Of a stretch of 64,000 bases of DNA, positions 55,864 to 64,000 are shown in pieces. Under the pieces are notes generated by a model that saw only the letters and a list, made by a program, of their open reading frames with translations, did not search any database and was not told the origin of the DNA. Source of the DNA: Blasia pusilla (Eukaryota > Marchantiophyta > Marchantiopsida > Blasiales); assembly GCA_050084515.1 (NCBI GenBank), contig CM114275.1:8804001-8868000 (forward strand), given 5' to 3'. Within the stretch, counting starts at the first letter, position 1; every line of letters starts with the position of its first letter. The position numbers and the translations under genes are program-made.

Positions 55864-56118
55864 ATTACTATTTGGTGCCCATGCGATGCACGAATGAATT
55901 TGAAATTACTACTCATCCAAATCGATCATATTGTATTATTCATTCAAATTGATCCTATTGGCTTAGACAACAAGCGATCTTATTGGCTAAGAAGGACATG
56001 TGTCAAGAGAAGAGGTGATCTCAAAATAAACTCTCCAATGATTGCACTCCTCCCGTACAAGAGGAGCTAGGAGCTAAAGGGATGTGTTTCACCCGTGCAT
56101 CGCACATGCGGTATGCTA
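55864..56118. mobile_element. Degenerate Helitron-like sequence
   Basis: Ends CCCGTGCATCGCACATGCGGTATGCTAG before a T, with the GTGC-ATC-GCAC hairpin. On the other side an inverse CGTGCATCGCATGGGC stretch occurs near 55878-55893, and AATAAGATCGCTTG on the minus strand matches the interior of the 14114 copy. Two overlapping or opposed copies are possible; the borders are uncertain. Confidence 0.4.
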
Positions 56119-58342
56119 GTATAGATTAAAGTTATAATCCTTTCATTTTTCAAAGGGTTCTACTCTTGGCCTTCTTAGGATGGATCATCATTCAAATTGA
56201 TTATTTAAATGTAGTGTAACAATTTTGGGAGTGAATTCAATTTTTTTCATTTAAACCCGTGCGATGTGGTTTAAATGATCATGTGGATCCAAATGGACGC
56301 TAAAATTTTGAACACTAACTAAAGAGCTGATGAAGGATTAGGAGACCACTCGTACAACTCGCCTCTAAACTCTTCTTCTCTTAAGCAACTCTCATGCGTT
56401 TTGTATCCAACATTTTTCTTATCAAAATCAAAATTTTATACAAAGAAATATTTTCCCAAAAAAACCTATAAAAATATAAGAGGAAAATTCGAAGTCATTG
56501 TGACGAAATTCTTAAATTTAGCATATAACCATTTGGTTGTTTTTTTGATAGCGGGATAAAAGACCACAAGTATGCTAAAGGGTTGGCATATGGACTTGAT
56601 ATTTCCAACTCCAACTGAATTTTTTTCCAATTTGAAAAAACTAAAAAGAAAGTGACAAGTCATGAATGGTAAAAAGTGGGATGGATGGACGGAATCCATG
56701 CAACGGCAAAACCTAAGATAATAAGCAAACTGCCAAGGATGGATACCAAGCGTGAAATGAAAAAAATGGAAACGGTGGATTTAGGGTGGAAGGGAGTCAA
56801 ACACATACGTGAGGCTACGGCGGCAAATGTTTTGGAATAAAGCTACAAATAGACTTACGCGAATATAGCCGGAGATGGGGGAAAAAGAACACTCATACAT
56901 GGCCCAAGGATCACAAAAGGATTCAAATCTAGCCGAGGATAAGAAAATAGAGACAAACGGAAAGAACAACGGGTGGATAGGTGTTTGCAGCCTCGAACAC
57001 TAAGGGTAATTTGGGAGTTTTTCGAGCCTGCTAACTAACATTATTAAATTTTTTCTTGCATTATATTGATACAACAACACCATGTTTCCACGGTTAGGAT
57101 CATGTATCCTAATTCCAAGGGTCCATTGGATCCTAGGGTGGACATTCACACGATCAATTGACAACATATTTATTTATTTACATATTCTAGTTGTTTTTTT
57201 TTGCTGGCCAGACGACTATCCACGTCTTCTCTACAAGTGTGTATTAATTACTTTCTTATGCACCCCTCTCTAAGGGCCGCACGGCTCACACTGGTTTCCA
57301 AGGATTGTCCCTACCGTCTAAGAACTAGTTTGCTAGAGTGGTCATTTTTTGGCTTGATTCACAAAGTTGTGTGAAAATCAAATTCGGAGGCGTTCATATG
57401 GAGCGCGCGTCGCGATGGGAGAGTTTAGCGGATGGTTTGGAGAAAGGTGCGGGTCAGACTTCGACGCAGTCGCGAAGAATCCTCGCAGCGGAGCTTCAAA
57501 CTTCAAGTGCAGGAACGGAATTTACAAAAGGAACTTGAGTGGTCTTCAAGGGTGCGGTAAAGAAGATACAAGATCAACACGATTTGACTCACAATGGTGT
57601 GCACTGCTTTTTTTGGTGTTTCACATCTGAATGAATGAAAAAAATAATTTTATTTTAGGAAGGGCATTACTATGAGATTTTGAAGGCCAAGTTACCAAAT
57701 GAAAAAAATATTCAGCAAAGTTTAGGAAAACTAATTTGAAAATGAAATATCCCCTTTTCCCCGGTGCTACATGTTCTAGGCTTCATAATACATTTATGAA
57801 AATGTGTTTAATTTTTTATAAAGTAAGGGTAGAGATGAAGAGAAGATTAATCAAAGATGAGGGGAAGAGGAAAAGGACTAATTTTAACAAAAGAAGAATC
57901 CAGAAGGTTTTTTTAAGAATATGACTTTCATGGTGGAAAGGAAAAGAGAGGACAAGAAGAGACAAAGAGATAAATTTCTAATAGAGGATTCTTGTTAAAA
58001 GTATGAAATTTGGATAAGAGAGGGAGAGAGAATTTTGAATGTAATTCACCTAAGAGAAGAGAGAAAGGATACTATTTCACAAGGGATAAATGTTCTCCGT
58101 TTTGAAAAAGGAAAGGCTTATAAGAAAAAAAATTTAAGTGTTAAATTTTCAACAAGAGATGGGAGGCCTTAAAATGATTGTTCCAAGGGAAAATCTATAT
58201 AAATAAAAGAGGACACTTTGAGGAAAATCATGTGTTGACACCTATCTTCTAAAGGCTCCTATGATGTCCACACATGTCACTTTGAGAGAGATGAATTAAA
58301 GGGAGATAGCAAAGAAAAATCAAGTATCACCGGCTATGGCTA
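56119..58342. other. AT-rich intergenic DNA
   Basis: No open frame with recognisable content and no clear repeat. A purine-rich (GGAAAAGAGA-type) stretch runs from 57.8 to 58.1 kb. Confidence 0.45.
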
Positions 58343-58562
58343 GTTTATATTAATATGAGAGCGTGCCTCCTTTATTTGCAAACACCTCTATGCTTGACAC
58401 GAGACGATTAAATAACAAGAAAATATTTCACATGCTACGGGCAATAAGAATTTATTTTTTTTAATTTATGTGCAATATCATTAATCTCTTCCCTTCACGG
58501 GTTATACAATAACTCCTCCCACGCTTTTTTATTTCCAGTGCATCACACCGGCACTTTACTAG
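58343..58562 (+). mobile_element. Helitron copy with a decayed 5' end
   Basis: Follows the 8100 copy through GCAAACACCTCTATGCTTGACAC, GAAAATATTTCACATGCTA and CATTAATCTCTTCCCTTCAC, and ends CTAG before T. The first bases read GTTTATATTAATATGAGAG instead of TCTATATTATTAT. Confidence 0.65.
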
Positions 58563-59116
58563 TAAAGTAATAACGGAAGTCCCTCCCTGTCCTCTTAGAA
58601 AAAACCCATGGACTCCCTTTGGAACGCTTGAGATGGTCCATTTGCATCGCCACGGGCAAAACACGCTTCTAAAAATGCAACCTTATCTATCGGATTGAGA
58701 GATACACATGAAAAGGGGGACGTTCCGGAAGGGCCGTGGTCCTCTCAAATAAAAAGAAAGCAGCCGGGAAAACGCAACCCTACCCATCGAAAAGAGGAAG
58801 AAAGCGCCGTAAAGTGGGAGACGCCAGCCATGGTATTTTCATTTCAGTTCATTTTTTCAATTAGAGAAACCTCCATGGAAAAGCGTAATCCTATCGGTTT
58901 GAAAAAGGATCCCGGAAAGGAGGGACGTCCCGGCGCTGCAGTGGCATTGCAGTCTACTGTTGTCTCGTCTGGGGCATCGTGACACCAGACGACGTTCCGA
59001 TGGAATGCAAGTCCAGCGGAAGAGACGAAGGAAGCCGAGCAGGGCGTCGAGGGAGCGGAGAAATCGGGGTTTGATTGATCGCGAATGGCGGTTACGAGAT
59101 GGGAGGCTCACCTACG
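58563..59116. other. No gene recognised
   Basis: Possibly intron or downstream sequence of the candidate minus-strand exon at 59117-59410. No exon could be identified. Confidence 0.3.
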
Positions 59117-59410
59117 AATTCGGTGACAGAAACGGACATCGATCCCGACTCCGAGAGCGCTAGCGGATGTGGCAGCGGTTTGAAGTTGGGACTCGGGAGC
59201 GTAGAACGCGGACCGGGTCGGATTCTCCGACGTCTCCGAATAAATTGAGCATCTCGTGGGGAGGAGAGCTGGATCCTGTCGAGACGTGGTGAAGTAGCGC
59301 TGTTCCCGCTGGATGTCCGCTCCGGCGCTAGAACTAGCGGACGCAAACAAACTCCCCCGCAAGGCCTCGGAATGATCATCTGAAAGAGGGATTGACAGAG
59401 TGTTTGACAT
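59117..59410 (-). CDS. Candidate first coding exon of an unrecognised gene
   Basis: ATG at 59410 opens a 98-codon frame, Ser/Ala-rich (LRGSLFASASSSAGADIQRE; SETSENPTRSAFYAPESQ), ending at a strong AG|GTGAGC donor at 59116. GC content is higher than in the flanks, as for the RING gene nearby. No later exon was found and the family is unknown. It could equally be a chance frame in a GC-rich promoter. Confidence 0.3.
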
Positions 59411-61290
59411 GGGCTAACGGACTCCAGACGGTCCAGTCAATGATGCCACACACTCAGGGCCCAGGGCTTTCCTGATGTTGCAGTTATGGATCATTAAAGC
59501 GCATAATGATACAGCTCTTACAGCTTGCACGCAAGCTTCGCCCGTTCCCACTGTATTTGGCAATCTCTTAAAGAATATGGACCCACTTAAAGACGCATCG
59601 TACGCTTCAGGATTGTGGATAGATATTGTAGACAGAAGGCGGAGAAAACCGTGTAATCTTTGGGTACGCCGGGCCGCGCGAGGCTTGGCATCCCGACCGG
59701 CTAGGCCACCGTCCCTCGAGTCCGAACATGTATGGCATTTTTATTAACCTACGCAATCTCGATTTCTCACCACAGAAGGGCGACTACGACCGATTGTACG
59801 CCACCAGGTAATCAGTGCAGTGCAGAGGTTGCGCGGGGGTGGGGGGGGCGGTCATGATGCAGGTCAGAATCATCAGAGTATGACAAGCACAGCGCTCCCC
59901 GAGGTTTTGACTCTTTGAGTCCCCCTCTTTTGTACTTCCGATGGGTTTTCCATCACTCGTTTTTATCGAAGTGCATCTTTCTTCCCGAGTCAACATGAAC
60001 ACACATTAAACGTCAGCCAAGATTGAAACTATGGAGGACAGCGTCTAACAAATGATCTCTCTCCAATGAAAGAAACATTAAGCGCTTCAATCTTTGTTGG
60101 TCACAGAAGCTACAGTGTTCCCGACGCTTAGAGATAATTTCCACTGAAGGTACGATTCCTAGCTTCATGTCCTTTTAGTTATAGAAGTTGCAGTGATTTC
60201 AGTGCAGTCACTCGCATTCTACTGTTTTTGGCAATAGAGATCTCTCGCGTCGTACACGGCTTCATACGGCTAAGTCGAACCCAGGGAATCATTCCATTAA
60301 CAGTCACTACAGATTCGTGATAAGAGAGACTTTAAGACGACTGTATACGTTCGGATATTGGAAGTCCAACTAGGGAGGATTCGTCTCAGACAACGATTAT
60401 CACCGCATGACACGGCCCATGAAAGCCTGTGGTACTATCTTCATGCGTACATCTCGACATAGTACGCTTGCCGCCTTAGGGCATTACAGGCTTGTTATGT
60501 CCCACTGACGGCGAAATATTCACTAGTTCCCATTCGGATTGGGTTTCATTGACTCTTCCCAGATGCATGCAGGATATTTGTGGATCCTTTCCGTGTACGC
60601 ACAGGGATTTTACCTTTCACTCGAGAAGTTGCTCTGCAAGATATGTCTTAAAAAACGCACTGATTTTAGAGTCGGGGGGGCATTGCTCTCAACAACTGGC
60701 GTTGGACTTGAATATTGTACCAGGCGAGGTCTAACTTCAGTCTTGAGAGCATGAGAGAATCGTCCTTACCGGGTCTACCGACCGTAGACAATTGACCATA
60801 CATCCCCCGGTAGAGATATTGCGCCTAGGTTTCCGCTGGCAATGGAAGTAATTGCAGACGGTGAAATCCATCCTTAAAGCAATCCATGTTTCGAAGGGAT
60901 CTTCATCGTCACAATCAGTACTAAGCTTGTGTGCTGTCGACAAGAAACATTAGTAGAATGAGTGGTGCTATCGACGAGATATCGGTAAAATAGTTCTTTA
61001 TCGGAAGTGATATTGCCTATACGCCGATTCTATTTACAACCCTAAAAAAGCGCTTGGCTTCGCTACATCCAAATAGAGCATGATTTTAGGCACCATCAAA
61101 ACAGCATCCCGTGGACGGGCACAGATCCACTCCCGTTTACATGGAGAAAGAACGAACTGAAGGCACCACTATCACTGCCCGTGAGAATTGTGAATGAGCC
61201 AAAACTTTTTACTAATGCTTTGTTTTTACAAGAAAGTGTGGATAAACGTGGAGAATTCCCGAGGGACGGCTATGATCTCTACATGAATGT
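59411..61290. other. Intergenic DNA downstream of the RING gene
   Basis: No credible open frame. The part next to 61291 should hold the 3' untranslated region of the minus-strand RING gene. A poly-G tract lies at 59836-59848. Confidence 0.4.
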
Positions 61291-63234
61291 TCATAAAACC
61301 TCGTCGCGGTGTCCGCCCGCTTCGGGGGAAGGGGAAAAAACGGCAGCGTAGACAACCCTTCTGTCTCTGCCCATCAACCAGTGAATAGTTTTCCTCGCTA
61401 AGGAGGCTGCGTGCTGATTGGTCTCAGAATTTACACTAGCTTGAGGAGGAGCCTGGGCAGCCGGACCCACCCACACGCTGCTGAAGCTCCCAGCTGAAGA
61501 AGTGTCGAGCCCACCGACGCTCTCCTTGGAGGCAGTTTCAAAGCTGCCGTCCTTCGATCCCGTTTCGAACCCAGTGTCCTTCGAAGCTGTATCAAAAGCG
61601 ACCGTGTCTTTGGAGGCTGTGTCGTATTCCGCCGTCTCTGATCCCATCCTGCGACTGCGGCCGACTCTGGAAAGACTTTCAGGAACAGGGAAGCGGAAGG
61701 AGAATGTTCGTCTAGACATGCTGTGATCCTTCAGAGATTCTCCCTGCTCGGAGGCAGCCCTGCTCCTGGAGCTCCCATCCACTGGAAACTTGTCGCGCTT
61801 CAGCATGCTCTCCGCCAACCTCTCCAGCCCCACATTACTTCGCCATCCACTTCCGAAAAACCTCTCAAGCCCGGCTAGGATTCTGGACTCCTCGCTCTCT
61901 TGGGTGGATTTCTCAGGAATTATGGTCTTGCTGTCTGCGATGGTCACAGCTTCATCTTTAGAATCCAGGTCTATGGTAACCCATTCTTTGCCCTTACCCT
62001 TGCAATCGACAAGGATTTGGGGCTTCGGAACCAGAGACGGAACCAAAGACGCAGTCTCTCCCAGCTGCCCCAAATTCAATCTCGCAGTTCCCCCGCCGTC
62101 TTGCTTCGACGACTGAATAAATTCCGGGGTGGCCAGACCGCGCGTGGCCCAGAAAAGCTCGTCCGCAGGAGTGCCTGGATTAGACCCAAGCTCGGGAATA
62201 CTGTCAGAAAACACACTCCTATGCCGTGGTCGCCCGGTTGCGAAGTCCCTGCTATTACCCCGACCAGGGTACGGCGTCGGCGCTATCACAACCTGCAGGT
62301 TAGCAGGATCTACTACATACTCGTACGAGCCCATCGAATATGACCTCCCTCTGAGGATTGAAGCATTGTTGCTGTTGTTGTTCGCTCTTCGTTCTACTCT
62401 CCCCAGCTTCACGGACAGAACAGAAGCAACGGACGCATTGCTCTCGGTTCTTTCCAAAACCGGTTGTATTTCTGGGCTATCCAATCCCATGTGGCGCTCA
62501 TCCATGTCTTTCTCCAGCTCGCTCTCAGACCCTCCTCCGTGCTCGGCTACTAGTGAAGACGAGGGAATCCTCCTGCTCATGTCCACAGTCCTACGGCTGT
62601 CTCCCACGAACCCGCTGTGACTTCCAATGCTCCGGTTGCTTCCCAGCCGTCCTGAATCCGAGAAGGTGCCATGGCTAGGAGAGACATCGTCTGAAAGCAA
62701 GGCACATCTGCACAACGGACAGGTAGAATGCGAGAGCAGCCAAGTGTCGATACAATCTATATGGAACGCGTGCTTGCACTTGGGCAGCAAGCGCAGCCTG
62801 TCTTCGCTCTCAAACTCACTCAGGCAAACGGCACAATCGGTTCCCTCCTTGAGCCCGCAAATGGCTTTGTACGGAAATACAGGTAGCGTATCGATAAATG
62901 CTTGATCGACACCGGAGTCATGCAGGTGGAAGAGATGCTGAAGCTGACCATGAAGAGCGCTCATCGCGCTTTCGGTGGGTTCACGACGGGATGCCACTCT
63001 TCCGCAACATCTCGCCAAAAGATGGAGGAACCCGGACAACAAGAACACCACGGTCAAAATTACCACAATTATCACCACGCTCGGATTCAGACCCCGGCCA
63101 GGCGAGTCCTGTCTGGGAGGAGGACCTTGTACCTCATTCTCCAGTAATCGCAGTCCAGGGTAATGCACGAAGTCGTGGGAATGGTGCACTTGGTCCGGAG
63201 ACAAGAGAACGCTCACACAAAACATGAGCAACAT
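61291..63234 (-). CDS. ATL-type RING-H2 E3 ubiquitin ligase, 647 aa, single exon
   Basis: ATL proteins are membrane-anchored E3 ligases that pass ubiquitin from an E2 to target proteins. The ATG at 63234 is followed by a hydrophobic leader (MLLMFCVSVLLS) and a membrane segment at about 52-74 (SVVIIVVILTVVFLLSGFL) ending in basic residues. A variant of the ATL GLD motif, GVDQAFIDTLPVFPY, lies at 108-122. The RING-H2 domain spans 134-175: CAVC, then C153, H155, H158, C161, and CPLC, with the conserved Pro and Trp (IDTWLLSHSTCPLC). All eight zinc ligands are present. The long C-terminal half is Ser-rich with short repeats (TASKDT, TGSKDG, TASKES near 560-590). ATL genes usually lack introns, as here. 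At 647 residues it is longer than most ATLs. Stop TGA; no disruption. Confidence 0.93.
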   Translation of the reverse strand: MLLMFCVSVLLSPDQVHHSHDFVHYPGLRLLENEVQGPPPRQDSPGRGLNPSVVIIVVILTVVFLLSGFLHLLARCCGRVASRREPTESAMSALHGQLQHLFHLHDSGVDQAFIDTLPVFPYKAICGLKEGTDCAVCLSEFESEDRLRLLPKCKHAFHIDCIDTWLLSHSTCPLCRCALLSDDVSPSHGTFSDSGRLGSNRSIGSHSGFVGDSRRTVDMSRRIPSSSLVAEHGGGSESELEKDMDERHMGLDSPEIQPVLERTESNASVASVLSVKLGRVERRANNNSNNASILRGRSYSMGSYEYVVDPANLQVVIAPTPYPGRGNSRDFATGRPRHRSVFSDSIPELGSNPGTPADELFWATRGLATPEFIQSSKQDGGGTARLNLGQLGETASLVPSLVPKPQILVDCKGKGKEWVTIDLDSKDEAVTIADSKTIIPEKSTQESEESRILAGLERFFGSGWRSNVGLERLAESMLKRDKFPVDGSSRSRAASEQGESLKDHSMSRRTFSFRFPVPESLSRVGRSRRMGSETAEYDTASKDTVAFDTASKDTGFETGSKDGSFETASKESVGGLDTSSAGSFSSVWVGPAAQAPPQASVNSETNQHAASLARKTIHWLMGRDRRVVYAAVFSPSPEAGGHRDEVL

Positions 63235-64000
63235 GATGTTGCAGCAAATTTCGGAATGGGCGACGTGACACGATCAGTACTTCGTTTCCGACCAGCTCCG
63301 CATGCGGCAGTCTCGGACATAAACCCTTAGATTGTCACATGCTCAGCTTAGATCCAGTGCGGACATTTCTGGCGAAGAAAGGCCTGTTGCACGAACGTAA
63401 AGGAAGACAAAAGAATGCTAAGACGGGCAAGAAACCTGAATCACACGAGGTCGCAGAGAGCTCACTCGAACCCAATGCGGCAGCAGCAGCCCGCCAACGT
63501 GCGCGTGCACGCTGGAGGAGGCCCTCAGGTGTGTACGCCGGTCTCCACCCCAGCAATCGAGCTCTTTTCACATCCTCCACCACCTACCAGCTGCAGACGA
63601 CAAGGTTCCGTCACTCTGCAAGCTCCAGCTGTGACTTCCATAGATCGGGCGAGACAAGGTATGCGGCATAGCGTTCCCACTTGATACAGACGACCCTTCC
63701 CTGCCTATTTCTACAGCAGCAGTCGTGAGACTCTCGCTGCATCCCATGACATACTCGACCTGCCTCCTCTTCGCGACAAGCTACTGCGCAGACCATGAGA
63801 AGCAGCAGGATGAGTGCAAGCAATGCGTCAACACCGCCGTATCCCAAAAGCCACTGAACGATCGCTTTTAGCCAGAATTCTGGCGATCGAGAGCGCCGAT
63901 CTCTCCACGCCCGCGACACCTCGAGCACCGCTCCTGCTTAGGCCCCGCAGCAGAGACGACAAGCTCTACACTGCTTCTTGTTCACAACTCCCATAACCAC
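63235..64000. other. 5' flank of the RING gene
   Basis: GC-rich; expected to contain the promoter and 5' untranslated region. A minus-strand frame from 63928 carries a hydrophobic run (ALLALILLLLMVCAVAC) and could be an unrelated small membrane protein or chance; nothing else supports it. Confidence 0.35.

Noticed and set aside
59660-59735. tRNA-like GC-rich stretch with an A-box-like TGGCCTAGCCGG on the minus strand
   Set aside because: No B box (GGTTCGANTCC) at the right distance and no cloverleaf could be drawn.
63335-63928. Small minus-strand frames upstream of the RING gene
   Set aside because: Probably 5' flank or untranslated leader; one has a hydrophobic run but no start context, domain or second line of support.

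Overview
The window reads as nuclear DNA of a land plant. Supporting points are a two-domain D-Ala:D-Ala ligase gene with 24 GT-AG exons, a plant RNA-dependent RNA polymerase (RDR) relic, an ATL-type RING-H2 gene, plant-style Helitron ends, Ty1/copia and Ty3/gypsy elements, and a TTTAGGG-type interstitial telomeric repeat. Long stretches of nested transposons, and a relic protein at 7.4-8.1 kb that resembles repetitive proteins I remember from seedless plants, make a bryophyte, lycophyte or fern more likely than a crop-like angiosperm. This placement is inference; no species can be named from the sequence.

Layout. 0.3-1.9 kb: exons of a borealin-like gene (minus strand). 2-15 kb: transposon graveyard with PIF/Harbinger relics, integrase and LTR fragments, two small Helitrons, a methyltransferase-like relic split by a 1-kb solo LTR, and a repeat cluster. 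15.2-25.9 kb: an apparently intact fused D-Ala:D-Ala ligase gene (minus strand), with a solo copia LTR in intron 5. 26.8-31.5 kb: an RDR gene broken by an inversion, its first exon on the minus strand and its second on the plus strand, amid direct repeats and a small inverted-repeat transposon. 33-36.3 kb: a LINE-like scrap, a GA microsatellite, and a copia 3' LTR carrying two Helitrons. 36.3-39.6 kb: degenerate copia pol. 39.6-53.3 kb: nested Ty3/gypsy elements. 53.3-61.2 kb: mostly non-coding, with tandem repeats and a Helitron. 61.3-63.2 kb: a single-exon ATL RING-H2 ubiquitin ligase (minus strand).

The most striking object is the Ty3/gypsy element at about 40.8-51.5 kb (called E1 here, minus strand). 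It reads gag, CCHC knuckles and RGG box, protease, a C5-cytosine DNA methyltransferase domain of canonical motif order, reverse transcriptase, RNase H, integrase, and a C-terminal PHD finger. It thus encodes both a DNA-methylation writer and a probable histone-tail reader. E1 sits inside the integrase gene of a relative (E2) that also ends in a PHD-type finger. E1 has picked up several stops and frameshifts and a solo LTR in gag, so this copy is probably dead, but its domains are well preserved.

The three host genes most likely to be functional (borealin-like, D-Ala:D-Ala ligase, ATL RING) show no sign of working together; they are single-copy loci separated by transposon blocks.
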